Assembly: GCF_012848855.1 (NCBI RefSeq)
Contig: NZ_CP051630.1
Coordinates: 1,467,501-1,531,500 of the forward strand
From: Pyruvatibacter mobilis
GTDB taxonomy: Bacteria > Pseudomonadota > Alphaproteobacteria > CGMCC-115125
Reading direction: 5' to 3'
DNA length: 64,000 nt
Numbering within the stretch: the stretch's first letter is position 1; each line of letters opens with the position of its first letter. The position numbers and the translations under genes were made by a program. The notes beneath the pieces were generated by a model. That model was not told the DNA's origin, did not search any database, and was given only the letters and a program-made list of their open reading frames with translations. Positions 35,825 to 44,753 of this stretch are shown here, piece after piece.

Positions 35825-36079
35825 TTACCTGCCTCCCGCTGATGGGCCTTGCATTCGCCGCAATTGCCTGTCATGCATCGCCTCAAGTCTGCACATGGGT
35901 GCGGGCTTTGACGTTCGCGACCGGCACCGCCGGAAGATGAGGGTCAAACCAGACGACCCGGAAGCGCGTGGGGCATGAGGCTCCAACAGCGCCACCTCCG
36001 CGAACCACCTTCAGCGTCATCCCCCCGGCTGCCTCACTGAACCGCGGCCCGGCACGGACGCCCATTTGAAAGACTTTGA

Positions 36080-37471
36080 GTGACTGATTTTTCCTCGCTC
36101 GGCCTTGCCGAGCCGATCCTTCGTGCCGTTTCGGCCGAGGGCTATACCTCCCCTACGCCCATTCAGGCCAAGGTGATCCCCGCCATGATGCAGGGCACCG
36201 ACGTGCTGGGCATCGCACAGACGGGCACCGGTAAGACCGCCGCCTTCGTGCTGCCGATCCTCAACACCCTGCAGCAGCACATGCGTCCGGCGCAGCCCAT
36301 GGCGTGCCGGACCCTGATCCTGTCGCCGACGCGTGAACTGGCAGCGCAGATTGCCGATAACATCCGCGTCTATGGCAAGCACACGCGTCCGTCCGTTGCG
36401 GTCGTTGTGGGCGGCGCGCGCATTCCCGCGCAGATCAAGGCGCTGGCCAACGGCAATGACATCGTTGTTGCCACACCGGGCCGCCTGCTTGACCTGGTGA
36501 AGAACAAGGCCGCCCGGCTGGATGCTGTCGAGACCGTGGTGCTGGACGAAGCCGACCAGATGTTTGATCTCGGCTTCATGCCGCAGATCAAGAAGATCAT
36601 GGCGCAGCTGCCGAAGAAGCGGCAGACGGTGCTGTTGTCGGCCACCATGCCGAAGACGGTGCGCGATCTGGCCCAGGCTTTCCTGTTCAAGCCGCTGGAA
36701 GTGACGGTGACGCCGAACTCCAAGCCCATCGACCGGATCGACCAGAAGGTGCTGATGATCCCGGCCGGCAGCAAGCGGGACGTGCTGGTGGACTATCTCG
36801 CCCGTGACGGCGTGGAGCGCGCGGTCGTCTTCACCCGGACGAAGCGCGGCGCCGACAAGGTGTGCAAGCATCTGGACATGTTCGGGTTTGCTGCTGCGGC
36901 CATCCACGGCAACAAGAGCCAGAACCAGCGCACGCGCAGCCTCAACGGCTTCCGCTCCGGCAAGGTAACGGTCCTGGTGGCGACCGACATTGCCGCGCGC
37001 GGCATCGACGTGGACGGCGTGTCGCATGTGGTGAATTACGAGCTGCCGAATGTAGCCGAAGCCTATGTGCACCGGGTGGGCCGGACGGCGCGCGCCGGGC
37101 GCAGCGGCGAGGCGCTGACCCTGTGTGACAACACCGAGCGCGGGCTGCTGCGCGACATTGAGCGGCTGATCAAGCGCAAGATTGATGTTGCGGAGACACC
37201 GGAAGCCTCGGGCCGCACGGTGGTGGCGCCGGAAGAGCGGGCCTCCTATGAGGTGGCGGAAGAAAAGCCGCGCCCCACATCCCGCAAGCCCCGTCGCCGC
37301 AAGCCGCAAGGCGCTGGCCAGAAACAGGACGGCAGCCAGAATGCGGGCCGTCCGGCGCGTGGCCACAAGGCCCGCTCCGGCAAGGCGCAGGGCGGCGCGC
37401 AGCGTGATGCCAAGCCCGGCAACGGGCAGCGGCGGCAGAAGCGCAACCGCAGGCCCGCAGCCGCGGCCTGA
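36080..37471 (+). CDS. DEAD-box RNA helicase, RhlE type
   Basis: ATP-dependent RNA helicase of 463 residues. Q-motif FSSLGL...GYTSPTPIQ, Walker A AQTGTGKT, DEAD as VLDEADQMFDLGF, SAT as LLSATMP, and the second RecA lobe with TDIAARGIDV and HRVGRTARAGRSG are all intact. A basic Lys/Arg/Gln-rich tail from about residue 385 would help RNA binding. The start is a GTG at 36080 with a weak site. The 255 bases before it hold nothing I can identify. It likely serves in ribosome assembly or cold-linked RNA remodelling. Confidence 0.93.
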   Translation: MTDFSSLGLAEPILRAVSAEGYTSPTPIQAKVIPAMMQGTDVLGIAQTGTGKTAAFVLPILNTLQQHMRPAQPMACRTLILSPTRELAAQIADNIRVYGKHTRPSVAVVVGGARIPAQIKALANGNDIVVATPGRLLDLVKNKAARLDAVETVVLDEADQMFDLGFMPQIKKIMAQLPKKRQTVLLSATMPKTVRDLAQAFLFKPLEVTVTPNSKPIDRIDQKVLMIPAGSKRDVLVDYLARDGVERAVVFTRTKRGADKVCKHLDMFGFAAAAIHGNKSQNQRTRSLNGFRSGKVTVLVATDIAARGIDVDGVSHVVNYELPNVAEAYVHRVGRTARAGRSGEALTLCDNTERGLLRDIERLIKRKIDVAETPEASGRTVVAPEERASYEVAEEKPRPTSRKPRRRKPQGAGQKQDGSQNAGRPARGHKARSGKAQGGAQRDAKPGNGQRRQKRNRRPAAAA

Positions 37472-37479
37472 ATGTCATG

Positions 37480-37514
37480 AAAAAGGGTGGAGGCGGCGTC
37501 AGGCCGCCTTCACC
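37480..37514 (-). terminator. Terminator closing the atu-like operon, overlapping the last stop codon
   Basis: On the minus strand, GGTGAAGGCGGC pairs with GCCGCCTCCACC (12 pairs, one imperfect) around a 5-base loop and leads into C then TTTTT. The TIGR03084 stop codon TGA is in the loop, so the terminator stem is also the last codons of the gene. The plus strand has only a run of A before the stem, so it is not a terminator for the helicase. Confidence 0.85.
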
Positions 37515-38305
37515 ACCTTATGCCGCGAGCCGGGGGCCGGGGGTGTCTCCGGCGGACCGGCGAAGCACTGGGCGATGGCCATCCACTTGGTGGCAACGTC
37601 GCCCGTAGTCTTCAGGCTGGTGTCGGCCACGTTGCGCACCTGCGTCACGACCTGGCAGAACTCCTCCGCTGATCCTTCGACCATGTTATCCGGGTCCGGA
37701 TCGTTGAACTCCCAAATCTCGCCGGACGGCGCCGTGAGCTTCACATAGGGCACCTTTTCCGGCACCGGCAATTTGTTGGTGATGTGGGTCCAGCCGAAGG
37801 TGTTGACCCCGAGGACGGCGATATTCTTGATCCGGTCCGCGTTCACGCGCTCAACGCCAAGGCTGTCATAGACCTCCTGGCCGTGGGCCCAGGTCTCCAT
37901 CAGCCGGGCTGTGATGCTGGACCGTGCGCTCATGCTCGGCCCGGCCCAGGGCACGCGCTGCTTGGGGTCCACCTCAAGAAAGGCGTCCGCCATGGGGCCA
38001 TAGAACCCATGCCAGCGGTCGCGCAGCTCGGTGCCGCTGACGCCATCCAGTTCCGCATTTTCAAAGTCACGCAGGGAGCCGCCGATAACCGCCTTGCCGA
38101 CGCGCTCATAGAAAGCGTTGAAGGCGGCCTCATCGGTCAATGATTTGTGGGCGGCCTCGTTCCAGATGTGGAGATGGCCGATCACGTCGCGGATCGTCCA
38201 GCCCTTGAACTGGGTGGGCGCGCGCAGCTCGTCCTCCGACAAATCCTTGATCAGGCCGTAGAGCGCGTCGCTCTCGTCCCGGAAATCCTGGGGCTGCTGA
38301 AACAT
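37499..38305 (-). CDS. TIGR03084 family (DinB/MDMPI-fold) protein
   Basis: 268-residue protein of the TIGR03084 group, with an N-terminal MDMPI/DinB-like bundle (TQFKGWTIRDVIGHLHIWNEAAHKSL) containing possible metal-binding His residues (GHLHIWNEAAH; a third in ETWAHGQEVYD). The C-terminal region includes PYVKLTAPSGEIWEFNDPDPDN. Members are found beside fatty-acid and terpene catabolic genes and may be thiol-dependent isomerases or transferases, but this is unproved. The ATG at 38305 has GAGGA upstream and is preferred over a start 15 codons earlier. It is the last gene of the atu-like operon, 60 bases after atuF, ending in a terminator. Confidence 0.85.
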   Translation of the reverse strand: MFQQPQDFRDESDALYGLIKDLSEDELRAPTQFKGWTIRDVIGHLHIWNEAAHKSLTDEAAFNAFYERVGKAVIGGSLRDFENAELDGVSGTELRDRWHGFYGPMADAFLEVDPKQRVPWAGPSMSARSSITARLMETWAHGQEVYDSLGVERVNADRIKNIAVLGVNTFGWTHITNKLPVPEKVPYVKLTAPSGEIWEFNDPDPDNMVEGSAEEFCQVVTQVRNVADTSLKTTGDVATKWMAIAQCFAGPPETPPAPGSRHKVVKAA

Positions 38306-38365
38306 AAAGTGGTCCTCACCTGTGCAGTGCTGCGCGGTGCCTGGGGGCAAGCCCGCGCGGGCGCG

Positions 38366-40363
38366 TTATTGTTCTTCCGTGCTTACATCAATTTCCACCA
38401 GCACGTCACCGGCGGGCACCTGTGCGCCTGCGGTGCAGCGGATGGACGTAACGGTGCCGTCCGCTTCGGCGCGGATCTGATGCTGCATCTTCATGGCTTC
38501 GAGCACGGCCAGGGTCTCACCCTTTGTCACCGCCTGCCCTTCGCGCACATGCACTTCCAGAATGAGGCCATGCATGGGGGCCAGAATGCGGCCGCCACCG
38601 GCGCTGTCGTCCTCAGCCCCGGCAAAGGCATAGAGGTTGCGCATCAGGCCGGTGCGATCGGCCATGCTGATATGCAGCACGCCGGTTTCCGGCGCGTCGA
38701 AGATCACGTCATGGGTGACGCCATCGACCTTCAGGCGGCAGCGGGCCGGGTCTGCATCCAGCAGGACAACCTCATGGGACGCGTCCCCGATGGCAACCTG
38801 ATAGGCATCCGGCCCGGCGGCGATGACGGTCACGTCTTCTGGCGCCTCCGGCGTGCCGAAGCGATAGACGGTCGCCAGGCGGCCGGTGCTGCTCCAGTTC
38901 ATCAGCTCGTCATCGACGGCGAAGGCGCGGGCCTGGGCCTCGTTGCTTTCAAGCATGTAGAAGATGGCAGCGGCGGCGGCTGTGATCTCCGGCGACGGCG
39001 CGGCATCGGCAAGATCATCGGCGGTATAGGTCTCATCGATGAAGGCCGTCGTGGCCTCGCCCTGCGCGAAGGCTGGGCGGCCCAGGGCATCGATGAGAAA
39101 ATCGCAGTTTGTCTTCGGGCCGAACAGGCCGGTGCGGCGCAGGGCCTCGATGAGGCGCTGGCGGGCGACGTCGCGGGTGGGGCCGTGGGCCATGATCTTG
39201 GCGATCATCGGGTCATAGAAGGGTGAGACCTCAAGCCCCGTCGCAATGCCCGCATCGACGCGCACGCCGTCACCTGACGGCGGCAGCCACAGATCGACGG
39301 TTCCGGTGGAGGGCAGAAAGCCGCCCGCGACATCTTCCGCATAAAGACGGACTTCGATGGCGTGGCCCGACAGGGTTACGTCTTCCTGGGTAAGACCCAG
39401 TGGCTCGCCCTGCGCGACCTTGATCTGAAGGGCCACGAGATCGAGACCGGTGATGAGTTCGGTGACCGGGTGTTCCACCTGCAGGCGGGTGTTCATTTCG
39501 AGGAAATAGAACTCGCCATCCGCCCCGAGTAGAAACTCGACCGTGCCCGCGCCGCGATAGGAAATCGCCTTTGCCGCATCCACGGCGGCTGCGCCCATCT
39601 TCGCGCGCAATTCGTCGGTCATCACCGGGCACGGGGCCTCTTCGATGACTTTCTGGTGGCGGCGCTGAACGGAGCAGTCGCGCTCGCCCAGGTGAATTGT
39701 ATTCCCTGCCTCGTCAGCGAAGACCTGCACCTCCACATGGCGCGGGCGCATGATCGCCTTTTCGAGGATCAGTTCGCCGGAGCCGAAGGCGTTCTCAGCC
39801 TCCGACCGGGCGAGCCGGATGGCTTCGGGCAGATCGGCCGTATCATCAACAAGGCGCATACCACGCCCGCCGCCGCCTGCGACTGCCTTGACCATGACGG
39901 GAAAGCCGATCTCCGACGCTGCCTTGATGAAGGTGTCGTCCGCCTGGTCTTCGCCTTCATAGCCCGGCACGCAGGGCACACCGGCGGCGATCATCCGCCG
40001 CTTAGCCTCGGCCTTGTTGCCCATGATGTCCACAGCGTCGGGGCGCGGGCCGATGAAGGTAAGGCCCGCGGCCTCACAGGCACGGGCGAAGCCGGCATTC
40101 TCGCTGAGAAAGCCATAGCCCGGGTGGATGGCCCCTGCCCCGGTGCGCGCTGCGGCGTCGAGAATTTTCTGCGGGTCAAGATAGGACTGGGCAACCGGCG
40201 CGGGGCCGATGCACACGGCTTCGTCTGCCATGGCCACATGGGGTGCCTCGGCATCAGCGTCTGAATAAACCGCGATAGTGCGGTAGCCGAGTGCCTTTGC
40301 CGTGCGTATGACACGCACGGCGATCTCGCCGCGATTGGCCACAAGGATCGAGGTAAAGCGCAT
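38366..40363 (-). CDS. atuF: Acyl-CoA carboxylase alpha subunit (biotin carboxylase + carrier), probably geranyl-CoA type
   Basis: 665-residue biotin-dependent subunit. It has biotin carboxylase with ANRGEIAVRVIRTAKALG, the ATP-grasp GGGGRGMR and EMNTRLQVEHPVTE, then a linker and a C-terminal biotinyl domain with the target Lys in LEAMKMQH near residue 632. Together with the beta subunit it would carboxylate an alpha,beta-unsaturated acyl-CoA. Sequence alone does not separate geranyl-, methylcrotonyl- and propionyl-CoA carboxylases; the AtuA and AtuE neighbours point to geranyl-CoA. It is separated from atuE by 15 bases with a GGGGGAG ribosome site. Confidence 0.85.
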   Translation of the reverse strand: MRFTSILVANRGEIAVRVIRTAKALGYRTIAVYSDADAEAPHVAMADEAVCIGPAPVAQSYLDPQKILDAAARTGAGAIHPGYGFLSENAGFARACEAAGLTFIGPRPDAVDIMGNKAEAKRRMIAAGVPCVPGYEGEDQADDTFIKAASEIGFPVMVKAVAGGGGRGMRLVDDTADLPEAIRLARSEAENAFGSGELILEKAIMRPRHVEVQVFADEAGNTIHLGERDCSVQRRHQKVIEEAPCPVMTDELRAKMGAAAVDAAKAISYRGAGTVEFLLGADGEFYFLEMNTRLQVEHPVTELITGLDLVALQIKVAQGEPLGLTQEDVTLSGHAIEVRLYAEDVAGGFLPSTGTVDLWLPPSGDGVRVDAGIATGLEVSPFYDPMIAKIMAHGPTRDVARQRLIEALRRTGLFGPKTNCDFLIDALGRPAFAQGEATTAFIDETYTADDLADAAPSPEITAAAAAIFYMLESNEAQARAFAVDDELMNWSSTGRLATVYRFGTPEAPEDVTVIAAGPDAYQVAIGDASHEVVLLDADPARCRLKVDGVTHDVIFDAPETGVLHISMADRTGLMRNLYAFAGAEDDSAGGGRILAPMHGLILEVHVREGQAVTKGETLAVLEAMKMQHQIRAEADGTVTSIRCTAGAQVPAGDVLVEIDVSTEEQ

Positions 40364-40378
40364 GATCTCCCCCTTTCC

Positions 40379-41182
40379 TCACTCGGCCCAGACGGGCTTG
40401 CGTTTTTCGAGGAAGGAGGCGACCCCTTCCCGCCCCTCGTCGCTAAGCAGGCGGCCTGCGAAGTTTTCGGCCGCGGCCTGTACCACCTGCGGGCGGCTCA
40501 TGCCCGGCAGGCTGAGGATCAACGACTTGGTGTCGGCAATTGCCCCGGGCGCGCATTTGAGCACCTGGGAACGGATCTGCTGCTCGGCGGCATTCAGCCC
40601 GGCCAAATCGTCGGCCACGAAATCAGCAAAGCCGAGTTCATGGGCCCCGCGCCCATCGAAGCGGGCGGCGGTCAGCATCAGGCGGCGGCCTGTCGCGTAG
40701 CCGAGCTTCTGGATCACGAAGGGGGCAATCTGGGCGGGCGAGATGCCGATGGCGGTTTCCGTCATCGCGAATTTCGCGCCCGTTTCGCAGATCACCACAT
40801 CGGCGCAGCAGGCCATGCCGAAGCCACCGGCCATGGCCGCGCCCTCGATGATGGCTATGACGACCTGGGGCGCGTCATTGATGAGGTCGAACAGTTCCGC
40901 GGCCCCTTTCGACATCTCGATGATGTCGTCGCGGCTGCCGCCGCCCTGGAAGCTTTCCTTGAACTGCTTGAGATTGCCGCCCGCGCAGAAAACGCCGTGG
41001 CGGCCGCGCAGGGTGATGCCGCGCACGGTACGGTCATCGCGCACGGCCTTGAAGGTGCGGGTGATGCCGTCCACCAGATCATCGGTCAGGGCATTGCGGG
41101 TGTCGGGCTGGTCGAACCAGATGGTAAGCCAGCCCTTGTCCAGCTCAAGCTCCACACCGGTCACGTCAGGAAGAGTCGTCAT
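40379..41182 (-). CDS. atuE: Enoyl-CoA hydratase, probably isohexenylglutaconyl-CoA hydratase (AtuE-like)
   Basis: Crotonase-fold enzyme of 267 residues. The oxyanion-hole loop is GRHGVFCAGGNLKQF, and the second active-site stretch is AMAGGFGMACCADVVICETGAKFAMTETAIG followed by ISPAQIAPFV. This last motif is the one I associate with AtuE rather than LiuC hydratases. It would hydrate the product of geranyl-CoA carboxylation. GAGG is seven bases before the ATG, and it lies 12 bases after atuC in the operon. Confidence 0.8.
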   Translation of the reverse strand: MTTLPDVTGVELELDKGWLTIWFDQPDTRNALTDDLVDGITRTFKAVRDDRTVRGITLRGRHGVFCAGGNLKQFKESFQGGGSRDDIIEMSKGAAELFDLINDAPQVVIAIIEGAAMAGGFGMACCADVVICETGAKFAMTETAIGISPAQIAPFVIQKLGYATGRRLMLTAARFDGRGAHELGFADFVADDLAGLNAAEQQIRSQVLKCAPGAIADTKSLILSLPGMSRPQVVQAAAENFAGRLLSDEGREGVASFLEKRKPVWAE

Positions 41183-41194
41183 GGGTCTGCCTCT

Positions 41195-42817
41195 TTAATG
41201 CCGGGCCACGCCGAAGGCGTTGGGGTGGAGGGTCTTGTTGCGGCCTTCCCAGATCGTCTGGAGCGCGAAGCCAAGCACCTTGCGCGTGTCGCGCGGGTCT
41301 ATGATGCCGTGATCAAGGCAGCGGCCGGAGGTGTAAAAGGACGTGGACTGACGGTCGAACAGCTCCACGATGGCGGCGTGCTGCTCGGCCAGTGCGCTTT
41401 CATCAAGCTCCTGGCCGCGGCGGGCGGCCCCGGCGCGGGCGACCTCTATCATGGTGCCCGCCGCCTGCTCGCCACCCATGACGCCGGTGGTGGCGTTGGG
41501 CCAGGCGAACAGGAAATCAGGCTCATAGGCATAGCCCGCCATGCCGTAATTGCCCGCCCCGAAGCTCGCGCCGATATAGAGTGTGATCTTTGGCACGCGG
41601 ACATTGGAGACGGCCTGGATCATCTTCGAGCCGTGCTTGATCATGCCCGCCTGCTCATATTCCGTGCCCACCATGTAGCCGGTGGTGTTGTTGAGGAAGA
41701 TGATGGGCATCTCCGCCTGATCGCAGAGCTGGAAGAAATGCGACGCCTTGTTGGCGCCCGCCGGATCAATGGGGCCGTTATTGCCGATGAGGCCGACGGC
41801 GTGGCCCATGATGCGGGCCTGCATGCAGATTGTGGCAGGGCCGAAGCGGGGTTTGAACTCGGCGAAGTCGGAGCCGTCCACCACGCGGGTTACCACCTCG
41901 CGCACATCATAGGGCTCGCGGTAATTGACCGGCACGACGCCGGCCAGCTCGTCCGGCGAATGCACCGGCGGCTCGAAGACACGGTCCGGCTGGGCCGAAA
42001 TCTGGCTGTTGATGTCGAGGCGGGTGATGATGTCGCGCAGGATGGAAATGCCGTGGGCGTCATCCTCGGCGAGATATTCCACAAGGCCCGTGACGCTGGC
42101 ATGCATCTCCGAGCCGCCGAGCTGCTCAGGGTCTGCCACTTCACCGGTGGCGGCCTTGACGAGCGCAGCCCCGGCGAGGGCTGCCATGCCGTTCTTCTTG
42201 ATGCCGATCACATAATCGCTCATGCCCGGCTGATAGGCGCCGCCCGCCGTCGAGGGCCCATGCAGGATCACGAAGGTGGGGATGCCCGCCGCACTGAGCA
42301 GCGCGAGGTTGCGGAACATGCCGCCGCCATGGGCCCAGAGCTCGACGGTGTATTCCAGCAGATTGGCGCCAGCGCTCTCCACCAGATGGATGAAAGGCAG
42401 CTTCTGGCGCAGGGCGATCTTCATGGAGCCGGTCATGACATCCACGGTGGTGCCGGTGGCGGCCCCGGCGCTGATGCCGCTGTCATCCACGAAAACCATG
42501 CAGCGCACGCCGCCGACAAAGCCGATGCCGACAATCACGTTGGCACCCGGCACGGAGGTTTCCGGGTTGGGGTCATCGACCTGGAAATTGGCCATGTTGT
42601 AGATGGCCTGGAACGGCATGCCGGGGTCGAGCAGCTGGGCAAGGCGCTCACGCGGGGTGAGCTGGCCGCGCTGCTGGAAGCGCGGCTTGCGCTTTTCCGA
42701 CAGCATGGCGGCGCGGGCCTCGTAGCTGCGCAATTGCTCCACCAGCCCCAGCATGTCCTGCCGGTTGCGGGCGAAGTCCTCCGAGGACGGATCGATCTTG
42801 GTCTGGAAAACGGGCAT
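41195..42817 (-). CDS. atuC: Acyl-CoA carboxylase beta subunit (carboxyltransferase), probably geranyl-CoA type
   Basis: Carboxyltransferase of 540 residues with N- and C-terminal crotonase-like halves (GGVRCMVFVDDSG, VESAGANLLE, FGAGNYGMAGYAYEP, MGGEQAAGTMIEVARAGA). It pairs with the biotin subunit downstream. The ATG at 42817 overlaps the atuA stop (TGATG) and has GGGAG six bases before it; the GTG one codon upstream is a weaker choice. The family includes methylcrotonyl-CoA carboxylase, so the geranyl assignment depends on context. Confidence 0.85.
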   Translation of the reverse strand: MPVFQTKIDPSSEDFARNRQDMLGLVEQLRSYEARAAMLSEKRKPRFQQRGQLTPRERLAQLLDPGMPFQAIYNMANFQVDDPNPETSVPGANVIVGIGFVGGVRCMVFVDDSGISAGAATGTTVDVMTGSMKIALRQKLPFIHLVESAGANLLEYTVELWAHGGGMFRNLALLSAAGIPTFVILHGPSTAGGAYQPGMSDYVIGIKKNGMAALAGAALVKAATGEVADPEQLGGSEMHASVTGLVEYLAEDDAHGISILRDIITRLDINSQISAQPDRVFEPPVHSPDELAGVVPVNYREPYDVREVVTRVVDGSDFAEFKPRFGPATICMQARIMGHAVGLIGNNGPIDPAGANKASHFFQLCDQAEMPIIFLNNTTGYMVGTEYEQAGMIKHGSKMIQAVSNVRVPKITLYIGASFGAGNYGMAGYAYEPDFLFAWPNATTGVMGGEQAAGTMIEVARAGAARRGQELDESALAEQHAAIVELFDRQSTSFYTSGRCLDHGIIDPRDTRKVLGFALQTIWEGRNKTLHPNAFGVARH

Positions 42818-44625
42818 CACAGTCTCCCGGCCAGGTCCGCGGGCACGGACACGGGATGGTCAAGCAGGATTTGCGCATAGGCCTTGGCCTGCGGGTCGGC
42901 GCGCAGGGACGCGACGCCACCGCCGCCAAGCGCGTCATGCAGCAGGAAATTGAAGGCGTGCGCGCCGGGCAGGCAGAAGCGCTCCACCCTGCCCCCGCCC
43001 GAGGATGTGTCGAGGAAATGAGCAAAGCGCTGCGCCACTGCGTCTTCGGTCAGGGCGGCGGTGATATAGGGCAGATAGGCCGCGTCGCGGGCGATGACGC
43101 CGATATTGGCCTTGTCGCCCTTGTCGCCGCTGCGCGCCCAGGCGAGTTTGATGAGCGGCACCTCGACGGTGCCGTCTGTCGCGGGCTCAGGATCAGCCGG
43201 GCGGTCGAGGCTTGCGGGATCGAAAGCCGTGCGCTGTTCCGGCGGCAGGGGTGCGGCGTCGCCATCCACATCGACGCTGATCGTCACCTGATCCTTCGGC
43301 AGCAGGAAGGAGAACAGGCGCACCACGGGGGACGGCTTGGGGCGGCCGCCCGAAAAGCTTGTGAGGCCCGCAGGCGTGGCAAGGGCAAGGCCCGTTACCT
43401 CTTTCAGGAGCGCGCCGATGCCCTTGGGGTCCGGGTGCTTGGCGGCAAGCTTCATCACCACTTCGCGGGACGTGGGACTGGTGCCCGCCGCGCCATATTG
43501 GGAATCGTCGCCGATGATCTCGATGCTGGTCTCGGTGAAGTCCGGTGCATTGGCCTGGCGCAGCAGCGCGCGGGCGCGGGACAGGGAAGTTTCGGCGTAG
43601 GTGCGCGCTTTGTCGGCGGCGTCGAGACCGATGAAAGCCATCATCAGCCCGCCGCGCCAGCCATCGGCATAGGTGGTGCAGACCTTGTAGGTGTCGGGCG
43701 CGGGATAGCCCTTCGCGCCAGTCATCTTCACCCGATCCGGGCCTTCTTGCGTCACTTCGACGGCGGAGAAATCGCACACGACATCCGGCACCACATAGGC
43801 CTGGGGGTCGCCGATCTCATAGACCATCTGTTCACAGACAGTGCCGACGGAGACCTTGCCGCCCGTCTCCGGCGGCTTGGTGCAGATGAAGCTGCCATCA
43901 GCGCTAATCTCAGCGATGGGGTAGCCGATGGTTTCCAGATCATCGGCCACGTCACGCCAATCAGTGAAATTGCCGCCGGTGGCCTGGGGGCCGCATTCAA
44001 TGATGTGGCCGGCCAGCGTACCTGCGGCCAGCAGATCAAACTGGTCGCGCTGCCAGCCGAATTCATGGATGCAGGCACCCAGGGTCACGGCGCTGTCCAC
44101 TACCCGGCCGGTGATGACGATGTCAGCCCCCCTGGCGAGGGCCGCTGCTATGGGGAACGCACCGAGATAGGCGTTGATGCTGGCGACGGCGTCGACCGGC
44201 GGGAAGGCCGCGCTGGAGAACATTTCGGTGTGGCCTGCATCAGCAAGCTCCTGCGCGCGAGCCAGCAGGTCATCGCCTTCGACGACGGCGACCTTGAGGT
44301 CGAGGCCGGCCTTGTCGATCAGGGCGCGCACGGCATCGGCACAGGCGCGCGGGTTCACGCCGCCTGCATTGGATATGACCTTGACGTCGCGGGATGCGAT
44401 CTCTGGAAGGCAGGGCTTCATGACGCCGGTCACGAAATCGGTCGCGTAGCCCTGGGCCGGGTCCTTGGCGCGGGCGCGGGCCATGATCGACATGGTGATC
44501 TCGGCCAGATAGTCGAAGACGAGATAATCAAGCTCGCCGCCGCGCAGGAGCTGCGGCGCCGCGCTCAGCGCCTCGCCCCAGAAGCCGCCTGCTCCGCCGA
44601 TGCGGATGGATGATGTGCCGCTCAT
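42817..44625 (-). CDS. atuA: AtuA-like DUF1446 protein (acyclic terpene utilisation)
   Basis: 602-residue two-domain protein. The N-terminal DUF1446 part begins SIRIGGAGGFWGEALSAAPQLLRGGELDYLVFDYLAEITMSI and includes NAGGVNPRAC and GRVVDSAVTLGACIHEFGW. A C-terminal ferredoxin-like domain starts about 490 (VPLIKLAWARSGDKGDKANIGVIARD). AtuA is needed for citronellol/geraniol growth in Pseudomonas, although its reaction is not settled. It leads the minus-strand operon, with GAGGGG before its ATG, and shares a divergent promoter region with the TetR gene. Confidence 0.9.
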   Translation of the reverse strand: MSGTSSIRIGGAGGFWGEALSAAPQLLRGGELDYLVFDYLAEITMSIMARARAKDPAQGYATDFVTGVMKPCLPEIASRDVKVISNAGGVNPRACADAVRALIDKAGLDLKVAVVEGDDLLARAQELADAGHTEMFSSAAFPPVDAVASINAYLGAFPIAAALARGADIVITGRVVDSAVTLGACIHEFGWQRDQFDLLAAGTLAGHIIECGPQATGGNFTDWRDVADDLETIGYPIAEISADGSFICTKPPETGGKVSVGTVCEQMVYEIGDPQAYVVPDVVCDFSAVEVTQEGPDRVKMTGAKGYPAPDTYKVCTTYADGWRGGLMMAFIGLDAADKARTYAETSLSRARALLRQANAPDFTETSIEIIGDDSQYGAAGTSPTSREVVMKLAAKHPDPKGIGALLKEVTGLALATPAGLTSFSGGRPKPSPVVRLFSFLLPKDQVTISVDVDGDAAPLPPEQRTAFDPASLDRPADPEPATDGTVEVPLIKLAWARSGDKGDKANIGVIARDAAYLPYITAALTEDAVAQRFAHFLDTSSGGGRVERFCLPGAHAFNFLLHDALGGGGVASLRADPQAKAYAQILLDHPVSVPADLAGRL

Positions 44626-44694
44626 GCGCCCCTCACCTGCCTGTTGCGCTGCCGCAGCCTTGCATCGAAGCCGCGTGTTGCCTAGTGTCCTACC

Positions 44695-44710
44695 GACCGA
44701 CTGATCGGTC
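44695..44710. promoter_or_regulatory. TetR operator in the divergent atuA/regulator region
   Basis: GACCGACTGATCGGTC is a perfect inverted repeat (6-base arms, 4-base spacer) between atuA and the TetR-family gene, about 70 bases from atuA and 45 from the regulator. It has the GACCGA half-site typical of TetR dimers controlling fatty-acid or terpene catabolic genes. Confidence 0.72.
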
Positions 44711-44753
44711 TGTCAACGATGTTTCCCGCACTCTCCCGCGCCGGAGCCTGACG

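Noticed and set aside
40640-42880. 746-residue plus-strand frame opposite atuE and atuC
   Set aside because: Two intact, well-characterised genes lie on the minus strand; the frame is His/Gly/Ala-rich antisense coding shadow.
42856-44613. 585-residue plus-strand frame opposite atuA
   Set aside because: Antisense to a full-length AtuA with no recognisable domains of its own.
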